From a bacterium UBA7470 (GTDB lineage: Bacteria > Pseudomonadota > Gammaproteobacteria > Burkholderiales > Burkholderiaceae_C), in contig DLPA01000063.1 in NCBI GenBank assembly GCA_002479815.1, positions 1 through 6,599 on the forward strand: DNA of 6,599 bases, written 5' to 3'. Below, one piece after another: positions 1 through 5,955 of this stretch. Each line of letters begins with the position of its first letter. Position 1 is the stretch's first letter. The notes beneath the pieces are model-generated. The model saw nothing but the letters and a program-made list of their open reading frames with translations, did no database searches and was not told where the DNA came from. The position numbers were made by a program, and so were the translations under genes.

Positions 1-541
1 GGGGGGGATGCGTCTGCAAATAGTCCTGACTGGCACAGGCCGACAGGCCGATGTTGGCGATGCGGCGGGCGATCAAACTGCCTTGTTCGGGGCGCACCAT
101 GCGCAAGGCGATGTCCGCTTCCCGCTCCAGCAAATTGCTCACCTCGTTGCTGACGACCAGTTCTATTTCAACAGACGGCAAGGCCATCCGCATTTGCCGC
201 AGCAGGGGCGGCAGCAATAAGCACGCCACAGGCTGGCTGGCGCTGAGGCGCACGCTGCCTGCTAAATCAGACTGATTGCCTTGCACTTGTCGCTGCAACG
301 TCGCCGCTGCACTTGCCATTTGCCGTGCGGCGACGACCAAGGTGTGTGCCATTGGCGTAGGCTTTAAACCTCGGCCTGTGCGCTCAAACAACACCGTGTC
401 CAGTTGCGCTTCCAGCTCTGCCAACTGCCGCCCGACGGTGGGCTGGCTGCGTCCGAGTTGACGGGATGCGCCCAAGAGGCTGCCGTTGTCAAAAGCCGCT
501 AAAAAGGCTTGTATCAATTGCCAATCAAAGTAACGGTGCAT
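1..541 (-). CDS. LysR-type transcriptional regulator, C-terminus beyond the window edge
   Basis: One-component DNA-binding regulator of the LysR family; 180 codons are visible and the rest lies off the left edge (a typical member has about 300). Residues 4-62 form the winged helix-turn-helix, including the run GASRQLGRSQPTVGRQLAEL and the family hallmark LFERTGRGLKPT at 51-62. Residues 63-92 are the alanine- and glutamine-rich linker helix used for dimerisation. From GSVRLSAS (95-102) the periplasmic-binding-protein-like effector domain begins, with EADIALRMVRPEQG at 141-154 and SACASQDYLQTHPP at the cut. The ATG at 541 gives the standard LysR N-terminus (FDWQLIQAFLAAFDNGS), although no good Shine-Dalgarno sequence precedes it. 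It is divergent from the Acg-like gene at 663, which is the inferred target; autorepression from the shared region is usual in this family. The effector cannot be predicted. Confidence 0.93.
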   Translation of the reverse strand, partial: MHRYFDWQLIQAFLAAFDNGSLLGASRQLGRSQPTVGRQLAELEAQLDTVLFERTGRGLKPTPMAHTLVVAARQMASAAATLQRQVQGNQSDLAGSVRLSASQPVACLLLPPLLRQMRMALPSVEIELVVSNEVSNLLEREADIALRMVRPEQGSLIARRIANIGLSACASQDYLQTHPP

Positions 542-662
542 GGTGAGTTCTACATTTTCGTAATGCTGGGTTACACATCTTGCCCATTGTGTTCAACAGC
601 GGCTGTTTCGACAATGGTTCCTATCCGAAACCTGTGAAACTTTCAGAAAAGGAGCATGAATC
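542..662. promoter_or_regulatory. Divergent promoter/operator region between lysR-type gene and Acg-like gene
   Basis: This 121-bp gap must hold the start signals of both divergent genes. It contains an imperfect palindrome at 585-616: outer arms CATTGT (585-590) and ACAATG (611-616), inner arms AACAGC (595-600) and GCTGTT (602-607). A second pair, GTTTCG (605-610) and CGAAAC (626-631), overlaps it. Dyads of this kind are typical LysR binding sites, but the match to the T-N11-A consensus is not decisive. A possible leftward promoter is TTGAAC-N17-TAACCC, whose -10 is poor. TCGACA at 608-613 could be a rightward -35, but no good -10 follows. The Acg-like gene has a good Shine-Dalgarno sequence, GGAG at 651-654, 8 nt before its ATG. 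Confidence 0.4.
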
Positions 663-1838
663 ATGCAACGTCGTTCTGTGCTGCGCGTGTTGGGCGGTGG
701 GGTCATGGCAGCCCCCGCCTTGGGATTGTTATCGGCCTGTTCATCGGCTTTGCCACCACAAGCCTTGGCCGCATGGCAAGCCGCTACCACGATGGAAGTG
801 GGCACTGACCCACGCCGCTGGATGTTGGCTCATGCGATTCTTGCGCCGCATTCGCACAATCTGCAATCGTGGCTGGTGGACTTGCGCGAGCCGGATGCCA
901 TTACGCTGCATTGCGATTTGACCCGTTTGCTGCCCGAAACCGATCCTTACTCGCGCCAAATGATGATGAGTCAAGGCACGTTTTTAGAAGTTTTGGCCTT
1001 GGCCGCACAAGAGCAGGGCTACCGCGCCGACATTCGTTTGTTCCCGCAAGGCGAGCCTGGGCCTAGCCGCTTGGACACCAAGCCCACCGCCCATGTGCGC
1101 TTGGTGCGCGATGCCAGCACACGCCCCGACCCACTGTTTGCACAGATCGTTCATCGCCATACGAATCGTGAGAAATACGATGACCGTGCGCCTGCTCCCG
1201 ATGCAGTGAAAGCCCTATTCAATAGCATGAAAGACTTTACCGGTCTGCGCTACGGTGTGGTTGGGGATGAACATCCAAAAGACCGCGCACAGCATCGTGC
1301 GCTTGCCATGCAGGCTTGGCAAGTGGAGCTGGAAACGCCACGCACGCTGCTGGAGTCTTACCGCTGGTTGCGCGTCGGGCCGACAGAAATTGCACAGCAC
1401 CGCGATGGTATTTCTTTAAACAGTCCTTTTGTGCGTGCCCTATCCGCCGTGGGTTTGTTTGACAGAAGCAAAGCCCCCGCGCCGGGCGACTCAGCGATTG
1501 CCAGCCAAATCCAAACCTTCAACGACAAACTCAGCACCACCCCCGCGTTCTTCTATATGGTGACGGCTGACAATCGACGCAGCACGCAGGTGAATGCGGG
1601 ACGCGCGTATGTGCGTGCGCAATTGGCTGCGACCGCACATGGCTTGTCCATGCACCCCTTGCAACAGGCGCTGCAAGAATATCCAGAACAAACCGCCAAT
1701 TACGCCGAGATTCGTCGTTTACTGGCGGTGGATCGGCCTGAAGACACAGTGCAAATGTGGGCCAGATTGGGCTACGGCCCCACGGTCGAGGCCGCACCTA
1801 GGCGAGGTGTAGAGGCACACATCCTGAAAAAAGAATAG
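663..1838 (+). CDS. Tat-exported lipoprotein of the Acg-like nitroreductase superfamily
   Basis: The 391-residue product resembles the Acg family of FMN-binding oxidoreductases, two-lobed relatives of nitroreductases that are often annotated as twin-arginine signal proteins. The N-terminus has the twin-arginine pair R3-R4 (RRSVLRVLGGG), a hydrophobic stretch and a lipobox LSAC ending at C26. This suggests folded export by the Tat pathway, as expected for a protein loaded with a flavin cofactor, followed by lipid anchoring. Nitroreductase-type signatures are PHSHNLQSW at 62-70, RHTNRE at 165-170, NAGRAYVRAQLAATAHGLSM at 311-330 and the C-terminal LGYGPTVEAAPRRGVE at 369-384. The usual HNxQPW motif carries Ser69 in place of Pro. 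The ATG at 663 follows GGAG with 8 nt spacing; another ATG at 656 is out of frame. The substrate is unknown, and some Acg proteins bind FMN without showing nitroreductase activity. It is probably controlled by the divergent LysR protein. Confidence 0.85.
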   Translation: MQRRSVLRVLGGGVMAAPALGLLSACSSALPPQALAAWQAATTMEVGTDPRRWMLAHAILAPHSHNLQSWLVDLREPDAITLHCDLTRLLPETDPYSRQMMMSQGTFLEVLALAAQEQGYRADIRLFPQGEPGPSRLDTKPTAHVRLVRDASTRPDPLFAQIVHRHTNREKYDDRAPAPDAVKALFNSMKDFTGLRYGVVGDEHPKDRAQHRALAMQAWQVELETPRTLLESYRWLRVGPTEIAQHRDGISLNSPFVRALSAVGLFDRSKAPAPGDSAIASQIQTFNDKLSTTPAFFYMVTADNRRSTQVNAGRAYVRAQLAATAHGLSMHPLQQALQEYPEQTANYAEIRRLLAVDRPEDTVQMWARLGYGPTVEAAPRRGVEAHILKKE

Positions 1839-1839
1839 C

Positions 1840-1859
1840 AAAAAAAGTGAGCTGCTTAC
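1840..1859 (-). terminator. Candidate leftward terminator (end of recJ transcript)
   Basis: Read on the minus strand, the short palindrome GTAAGCAGCTCAC (1859-1847) is followed by seven T (1846-1840). The stem is only about 5 bp with a 3-nt loop and includes one wobble pair, so it is weak alone. It lies about 200 nt after the recJ stop, in the left arm of the inverted repeat, where leftward transcripts must end before running into the Acg-like gene antisense. Confidence 0.45.
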
Positions 1860-1900
1860 GCAAATAATACTAAGGATTTGCGAGATTTAAATATAAAAAT

Positions 1901-1937
1901 AAGCCGTTTTCTTTAAGAAAATAGGCTGTCAGCAGCC
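1901..1937. other. Two mutually exclusive hairpins inside the AT-rich element
   Basis: The first hairpin pairs AGCC (1902-1905) with GGCT (1924-1927) and TTTTCTT (1907-1913) with AAGAAAA (1915-1921); with its single-base centre it is about 11 bp with small bulges. The second pairs GGCTG (1924-1928) with CAGCC (1933-1937) around the loop TCAG. Both need bases 1924-1927, so only one can form at a time. No reading frame or promoter nearby points to attenuation, and the structures may simply be part of the repeat. Confidence 0.4.
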
Positions 1938-1972
1938 CCACAACCCAGTTTCAGGCCTCTCAAACGGATTTG

Positions 1973-2006
1973 GAGCTGTTTTTTTAAGGTTTTGGCTCTT
2001 TTTTTT
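1973..2006 (+). terminator. Weak candidate rightward terminator inside the element
   Basis: GAGC (1973-1976) can pair with GCTC (1995-1998) across an 18-nt loop, directly followed by eight T (1999-2006). A second run of seven T (1979-1985) lies in the loop. The 4-bp stem is too short to be convincing, but the T tract after a G/C pair block downstream of the Acg-like gene makes it a possible stop site. Confidence 0.25.
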
Positions 2007-2041
2007 GATATGAAAAAGGCTTTAGTTCACGTATTGCTTGC

Positions 2042-2061
2042 GTGAGCAGCTCACATTTTTT
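2042..2061 (+). terminator. Candidate rightward terminator (end of Acg-like transcript)
   Basis: GTGAGCAGCTCAC (2042-2054) is a perfect palindrome around a central A, giving a 5-bp stem with a 3-nt loop. It is followed by A and six T (2056-2061), directly before the recJ stop codon on the other strand. It mirrors the left-arm hairpin. An alternative pairing of TCACG (2027-2031) with CGTGA (2041-2045) competes with it. Confidence 0.5.
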
Positions 2062-2062
2062 A

Positions 2063-3814
2063 CTACTTATTTTGAGGCCAGGTCGCCATCGCTTCGATCA
2101 AAAAGCGCAAGCGTCGCTGGCCTTGCCATGCGTCGGCTTCTAGGCGAAAGGCGAGGGTGGCGCGGGGGGGAAGCAGTTCGGTGTGCCCAAACCACATGGC
2201 ATCGACCAAATCGCCTTGGTGGCGCAGTTTGAGGGCCAGATGTTTATCGGCCACCAAACGCTGATGCACCACATCCATGTCCTCGCAAAACACAGGGGCC
2301 GCAAAGCCTTGACCCCAGACTTGGGCTTGCAGGGTTTCAGCCACTTCAACCCGCCTGTGCTCGGGCGCGAGAGGGCCATCGGTGTCGAGGCGGCGGGTGA
2401 GGGTGGCCTCGTCCAGCCATTCGTAGGCGACTTGTTGCAGCGCCTGCTCAAACTCGTCCAAGCGGTCAGCGTCGATGGTGCAGCCCGCTGCCATCGCGTG
2501 CCCCCCAAAGCGCAGCAGCACCCCCGGTGCGCGTTTGGCGACCAAATCCAAGGCATCGCGCAGGTGAAAACCCGGGATTGAACGGCCTGAGCCTTTGAGT
2601 TCGTGCTCGTGCCCTTCGGCTTGGCTCATGGCAAACACAAAGGTGGGGCGATGCAGCTTGTCTTTCAGGCGCGAGGCGACGATGCCGACCACGCCTTCAT
2701 GAAAATCAGGATCGAAAATGCACAAGGCCGGAGGGGGTTCCGCCTCATCGTCCAGCATGGCATCGGCCAATTGCAGGGCTTGCTCGCGCATATCGCCTTC
2801 AATGGCACGGCGTTCGCGGTTGATTTCGTCCAGCGTTTGTGCAAACTCCAAGGCGCGGCTGGCCTCATCTGTGGTCAAGCAGGCGATACCCAGGGTCATG
2901 TCGGACAATCGTCCCGCCGCATTCAAGCGCGGCCCCAGCGCAAAACCAAAATCGACGCTGCTGGCTTGCGCGGTGGCACGCCCCGCCACGCTGAACAAAG
3001 CTGCCATGCCTGCGGGCAGCGCCCCTGCACGAATCCGTTTCAAGCCTTGGGACACCAGTCGGCGGTTGTTGGGGTCGAGGCGCACCACGTCGGCCACCGT
3101 GCCCAAGGCCACCAAGGGCAAGAGTTGATCGAGCTTGGGCTGGTGTTGCGCATTGAACACCCCACGTTGGCGCAGCTCGGCCCGCAGCGCCAGCAACACG
3201 TAAAACATCACCCCCACCCCCGCCAAGGCTTTACTGGCAAAGGGGCAATCGGGTTGGTTGGGGTTGACGATGATGCAGTCACTAGGCAAAACGGCCTGCG
3301 CGTTGACCACGGCGGGCAAATGGTGGTCGGTGATGAGCACCTCTAGCCCCAACTCGCGGGCGGTTCGCACGCCGTCTAAGCTGGCGATGCCGTTGTCCAC
3401 CGTCACCAACACATCGGCCCCACTGGCGTGTACGCGCTTTGCAATGGTGGGGGTCAAACCGTAGCCGTCGTTGATGCGATCAGGCACCAAGTAGGTGGCA
3501 CGATCCCATCCCACAGACGCGCCCAACAGACGCAAGCCCCGCAAGGCCACGGCGCACGCCGTGGCCCCATCGCAGTCGTAATCGGCCACGATGCAGATGG
3601 TCTTGTGGGCCTGCATCGCATCGGCCAACAAACGCGCTGCTGCGTCGGCTTGCTTGAGGTCTGCAGGGGGCAGCAGCAAGGCCAACCCATCGTCTAACTC
3701 TTGCGCCTGTGTAATGCCACGCGCCGCATACAAACGCGCCAACAGGGGGTGTACTCCACTTTGCTCCAAGGCCCAAGCGCCACGCGGAGGGACATCTCTT
3801 GTTGTTATTTTCAT
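2063..3814 (-). CDS. recJ: Single-stranded-DNA-specific exonuclease RecJ
   Basis: A cytoplasmic 5'-to-3' single-strand DNA exonuclease used in RecF-pathway recombination, mismatch repair and base-excision repair. The 583-residue length is close to that of E. coli RecJ (577). DHH-family phosphoesterase motifs are complete: ADYDCDGATA at 77-86 with D78, D80 and D82; VTVDNG with D140; the name-giving DHH at 163-165; and GTVADVVRL with D242. FALGPRLNAAGRLSD (291-305) and the DHHA1 nucleic-acid-binding segment RFGGHAMAAGCTI (435-447) are also typical. The rest is the C-terminal OB-like domain. These aspartates and histidines bind the Mn/Mg ions, so the enzyme should be active. The ATG at 3814 overlaps the stop of the upstream rpfE-type gene (shared ATGA), and no clear Shine-Dalgarno sequence precedes it, which suggests translational coupling. 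The TAG stop forms the outer end of the inverted-repeat element. Confidence 0.98.
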   Translation of the reverse strand: MKITTRDVPPRGAWALEQSGVHPLLARLYAARGITQAQELDDGLALLLPPADLKQADAAARLLADAMQAHKTICIVADYDCDGATACAVALRGLRLLGASVGWDRATYLVPDRINDGYGLTPTIAKRVHASGADVLVTVDNGIASLDGVRTARELGLEVLITDHHLPAVVNAQAVLPSDCIIVNPNQPDCPFASKALAGVGVMFYVLLALRAELRQRGVFNAQHQPKLDQLLPLVALGTVADVVRLDPNNRRLVSQGLKRIRAGALPAGMAALFSVAGRATAQASSVDFGFALGPRLNAAGRLSDMTLGIACLTTDEASRALEFAQTLDEINRERRAIEGDMREQALQLADAMLDDEAEPPPALCIFDPDFHEGVVGIVASRLKDKLHRPTFVFAMSQAEGHEHELKGSGRSIPGFHLRDALDLVAKRAPGVLLRFGGHAMAAGCTIDADRLDEFEQALQQVAYEWLDEATLTRRLDTDGPLAPEHRRVEVAETLQAQVWGQGFAAPVFCEDMDVVHQRLVADKHLALKLRHQGDLVDAMWFGHTELLPPRATLAFRLEADAWQGQRRLRFLIEAMATWPQNK

Positions 3815-4878
3815 AGCGTATCAAAGCCAAATGCAATGCGTTGAATGTGAAGTACGTCCTTGAGTTTGTGTTGCCAATGCTGCCAGCGGGTCATCGGTTG
3901 GAATGTCAAGGCCAGCAAACTGCGTTCCCCTGTCAGCCACAAGCGCACGGTTTGGCCTGATGTCAGACGCTGTAGACAGTGCGCGCCCAACTCAGCATCT
4001 AAAGTCGGCCACGATTGCTGCCAAGTGAGCACATCCCCTTGTTGCGCAGGCGTACGTAGGGTGTCGATCAGCGTCCAAGTGGCGGTGTCTTGTGCTGGTG
4101 TGCCAAGGCGGGTGGCAGGCAGAACACCATTGCCATCAATCCAGAACGCATTCACTGGCAGCGCACCGCTGTTGACACGTTCGTCGTGAACGGGATGGGT
4201 ATAAAACAGCATCTGCGCTTCAGATTGCAAACGTCGCAAAGTGGGCGATAGGCGCGATGCGGCCAGCCACGGCGCAATCGAGCGACCGACGACGCGATCC
4301 AGACTCGCACAGCGCAAGCCCTGCAAAGGCTCGCCCACCGCCAACCAACGTGTGGGGCTGACCCAGTGCAAAGCAATGCCATCTTCTGCCGCCCAAGGTT
4401 GCAGGGCCTGCATGAGGGCGCGGGAGTGAGGCTCAGACAAGGCCAGATGAGACGGAGGATGGAGCCGAATGTGATCCATCCCGACTTCTTGATGGCAAGG
4501 CGTGAACCATGCAGCGGGTACTTGCTTGTATTGCAGCAGATGCGCCATTTCATGCGCGGCCCAAGGCAAGGCCCCGTCAGCCAAGCCGGGTACTGCGTTT
4601 TCTCCAGCCGGTGGAAAGGTGTCAGGCAAGGCATCTAACCACCCCAATTGCCATGCTCTGACCCATTGGTGGGGCGGAGTCAAGCTCATTTCGGAGCCCC
4701 GATGAAGTCGCCACTCGCAAGGCCAGTGAAATAAGCGACGCAAATGAGGGCAACTGTCTAGGATGTCGGTCGGTGTATGCCAATCGCCTTGGGCATCAGC
4801 AAGGGATGCAAAGGGCAACACCCAAGTGGAGGAAGTGGTGGTGTTGTGGCTGTCTTCGGCAACGGCAGGCAAACTCAT
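3811..4878 (-). CDS. RpfE-type protein (phosphoglycerate mutase-like family), upstream partner of recJ
   Basis: A 355-residue protein that I recognise as the RpfE-type family, found next to recJ in many Burkholderiales and in the Xanthomonas rpf region and often annotated as a phosphoglycerate-mutase-related regulatory protein. Its biochemical role is not established. Recognisable segments are WFTPCHQEVGMDHIRL (124-139), a family pattern of Trp, Cys/His and Asp-His; GIALHWVSPTRWLA (167-180); CASLDRVVGRSIAPWL (190-205); and LRRLQSEAQMLFYTHPVHDE (214-233) followed by LPVNAFWIDGNG (240-251). There is no signal peptide or membrane segment. The frame stays open to 5004, but that extension would run through the terminator and the tRNA, so I place the start at the ATG at 4878; its Shine-Dalgarno sequence is poor. 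The stop overlaps the recJ start by 4 nt. Only about 22 nt separate the start from the tRNA terminator. Confidence 0.85.
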   Translation of the reverse strand: MSLPAVAEDSHNTTTSSTWVLPFASLADAQGDWHTPTDILDSCPHLRRLFHWPCEWRLHRGSEMSLTPPHQWVRAWQLGWLDALPDTFPPAGENAVPGLADGALPWAAHEMAHLLQYKQVPAAWFTPCHQEVGMDHIRLHPPSHLALSEPHSRALMQALQPWAAEDGIALHWVSPTRWLAVGEPLQGLRCASLDRVVGRSIAPWLAASRLSPTLRRLQSEAQMLFYTHPVHDERVNSGALPVNAFWIDGNGVLPATRLGTPAQDTATWTLIDTLRTPAQQGDVLTWQQSWPTLDAELGAHCLQRLTSGQTVRLWLTGERSLLALTFQPMTRWQHWQHKLKDVLHIQRIAFGFDTL

Positions 4879-4900
4879 AGGATGATTGTGCGTTGGACAA

Positions 4901-4933
4901 AGAAAAACCCCGCAAACCTTGCGATTTGCGGGG
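4901..4933 (-). terminator. Intrinsic terminator of tRNA-Arg
   Basis: Read on the minus strand, CCCCGCAAA (4933-4925) pairs with TTTGCGGGG (4916-4908) around an 8-nt loop. This gives a perfect 9-bp, mostly G/C stem followed by TTTTTCT (4907-4901). It starts 9 nt after the tRNA CCA end. The plus strand has no T run after the stem, so it acts in one direction only. It also sits between any tRNA read-through transcript and the rpfE-type gene. Confidence 0.9.
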
Positions 4934-4942
4934 CATCTTATG

Positions 4943-5019
4943 TGGTGCGGCTGGCAGGATTCGAACCCACGACCCCTTGGTTCGTAGCCAAGTACTCTAT
5001 CCAACTGAGCTACAGCCGC
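4943..5019 (-). tRNA. tRNA-Arg (anticodon ACG), CCA end encoded
   Basis: A complete cloverleaf of 77 nt including a genome-encoded CCA (4945-4943). The acceptor stem is GCGGCTG/CAGCCGC with discriminator A at 4946. The D arm is GCTC/GAGT with AGTTGGATA in the loop. The anticodon stem CTTGG/CCAAG holds the loop CTACGAA. The variable loop is GGGTC, and the T arm is GTGGG-TTCGAAT-CCTGC, with two G-U pairs. The anticodon ACG is at 4985-4983; its A34 is normally deaminated to inosine by TadA so that it reads CGU, CGC and CGA. The gene stands alone, with its own promoter and terminator. No second copy of its 3' end is visible here, so there is no sign of an integrated element. Confidence 0.97.
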
Positions 5020-5030
5020 TGAAGCCTCGC

Positions 5031-5060
5031 ATTATACGGTATTTTTTGACCGTCTGGCAA
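5031..5060 (-). promoter_or_regulatory. Sigma-70 promoter of tRNA-Arg with GC-rich discriminator
   Basis: On the minus strand, TTGCCA (5060-5055) and a perfect TATAAT (5036-5031) are 18 bp apart. The bases after the -10, GCGAGGC, are GC-rich, as in stable-RNA promoters subject to stringent control by ppGpp and DksA. The predicted transcription start is only a few bases before the tRNA 5' end at 5019. The region from 5020 to 5077 contains nothing else, and no terminator for the upstream XRE gene is seen. Confidence 0.8.
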
Positions 5061-5077
5061 CTCACTGCGTTTTGCAT

Positions 5078-5812
5078 TCAAGTTCGTCGCCAAGCTGCGA
5101 ATGCGGCGAATTCCCAGCGCCGCATGGCAAGCAGCAGAGTATAACCCTCTCTGTCCTCAGATTTGATTTTTTGATCGGTTAAATGTTGTTGAGCGAAATC
5201 TTGTGCCACCCGTTGCAAGCGTTCTTGAAACGCAGGTGCTAAGGCGCGACTGATGGAACCATGCACCAGCAGCAAGCCTTCGCCCGTGGCATCGAACCCG
5301 CCCGAGAAATAATCCAACAAGGCTTCTTCCCGAAAATACGTCATCACCGGCCCATGCGGTCGCCAGCGAAATGTTTTCGCCAAACGCAAGCGATAGCGAT
5401 TCAAAGGCCGCAATTCAATGATGCCGATGCGATCCAACTGCGCTAAAGCGGCAATGACTTGCGCCTCGGTGAAACGGTACTCGCTGGTGATTTGGTCGGC
5501 TGTCCATTGGCTCAACACGCAAATCGCAACCAGCAATAAGCGTTTGTCTGCAACCACAGCTTGTTCTTGTTGCAGAGTCATTTCTTGCAGCAAAGGTTGC
5601 TGCTCAATCACCCGCTTGGCGACATCAGTGAAGTCCAGCCCTAAGACGCGGCAAATGGCATCCACGCGCGACAGCGGCATTTCTCGCTGCGACATAAAGC
5701 GTTTGACGCTGGACTCGGCCAGATTCAGCGCACGGGCCAAATCGGCATACGTCAGCCCTTGCGCTTTCATTTCTTGCTTCAGAATGTGAATCAAATCAGC
5801 CGTAGAACTCAT
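5078..5812 (-). CDS. Cro/CI (XRE) family transcriptional regulator with C-terminal winged-helix-like domain
   Basis: A 244-residue cytoplasmic DNA-binding protein. Residues 6-62 are a Cro/CI helix-turn-helix; its core LTYADLARALNLAESSVKRF (20-39) is the classical two-helix motif, followed by MPLSRVDAICRVLGLD. Residues 92-150 (VLSQWTADQITSEYRFTEAQ at 99-118, then LDRIGIIELRPLNRYRLRL at 126-144) look like a second, winged-helix-like unit. KTFRWRPHGPVMTYFREEAL (146-165) is a conserved block that I recall from an uncharacterised proteobacterial regulator family of this length. There is no peptidase S24 or cupin sensor domain, so the signal is unknown. The ATG at 5812 has AAGG at 5823-5820, 7 nt upstream. 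The gene is divergent from the ceramidase-like gene, a likely target, and the AT-rich region between them may also mediate autoregulation. Confidence 0.88.
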   Translation of the reverse strand: MSSTADLIHILKQEMKAQGLTYADLARALNLAESSVKRFMSQREMPLSRVDAICRVLGLDFTDVAKRVIEQQPLLQEMTLQQEQAVVADKRLLLVAICVLSQWTADQITSEYRFTEAQVIAALAQLDRIGIIELRPLNRYRLRLAKTFRWRPHGPVMTYFREEALLDYFSGGFDATGEGLLLVHGSISRALAPAFQERLQRVAQDFAQQHLTDQKIKSEDREGYTLLLAMRRWEFAAFAAWRRT

Positions 5813-5955
5813 CGCAGCACCTTGGTCTTTAAATTAGTATTAAAAAAAGATACCAAAAGTTTATAAGATTTAAATAAGTCTATAAATAAGCTGCTTTTTG
5901 AGCCAGAGAAGCGCATCGTGCAGGGCATGGCTTTCATTATTCAAGGACACACCTC
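5813..5955. promoter_or_regulatory. AT-rich divergent promoter/operator region
   Basis: Bases 5824-5890 are far richer in A/T than the flanking genes. TTGGT (5822-5826) and ACCAA (5852-5856), each continued inward by CTTT or AAAG, form an imperfect inverted repeat around TTAGTATTAA and could be an operator for the XRE regulator. ATAAG occurs three times on one face of the helix, ending at 5867, 5878 and 5890, the last two as TAAATAAG. Possible -10 boxes are TATAAA at 5881-5886 for the rightward gene and TATAAA on the minus strand at 5865-5860 for the regulator, but neither has a good -35. The Shine-Dalgarno AAGGA (5943-5947) serves the rightward gene, 8 nt before its ATG. Confidence 0.4.

Larger units (their letters stand above)
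1836..2065. repeat. 230-bp AT-rich element bounded by 35-bp inverted repeats
   Basis: The left arm (1836-1870) and the right arm (2031-2065) are inverted copies matching at 30 of 35 positions. The shared core is GTGAGCTGCT, then T or C, then ACGCAA, with AATAC at the inner end and a run of six or seven A at the outer end. The two TAG stop codons of the convergent neighbours are the first three bases of each arm. The 160-bp interior is AT-rich, carries no gene and holds a further weaker inverted pair, AAGCCGTTTTC (1901-1911) and GAAAAAGGCTT (2012-2022), that differs at one position. Size and layout fit a MITE-like element, or two inverted copies of a short intergenic repeat. From memory and unverified, AT-rich repeats with an AGCTGCTTACGC-like core and a TTTGATAT segment occur between genes in Comamonadaceae. 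No transposase is present. Confidence 0.75.

Noticed and set aside
580..921. 113-codon open frame on the plus strand overlapping the start of the Acg-like gene
   Set aside because: It is in another frame from a well-supported gene, has no Shine-Dalgarno sequence and has a Cys/Trp-rich composition typical of out-of-frame reading.
1871..2030. A small protein gene in the AT-rich interior
   Set aside because: I saw no start with a Shine-Dalgarno sequence followed by a frame of useful length; T and A runs and hairpins dominate.
2183..2581. 132-codon open frame on the plus strand
   Set aside because: It lies fully within recJ on the opposite strand and shows no family motif.
2603..3346. 247-codon open frame on the plus strand
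   Set aside because: It is antisense to recJ, with a composition and lack of recognisable motifs typical of a GC-rich shadow frame.
4879..5004. In-frame 42-codon N-terminal extension of the rpfE-type gene
   Set aside because: It would translate the tRNA-Arg and its terminator; the homologous part of the protein begins after the ATG at 4878.
4943..5019. tRNA gene as an attachment site of an integrated element
   Set aside because: No integrase and no direct repeat of the tRNA 3' end is present in the window, and both flanks carry ordinary chromosomal genes.
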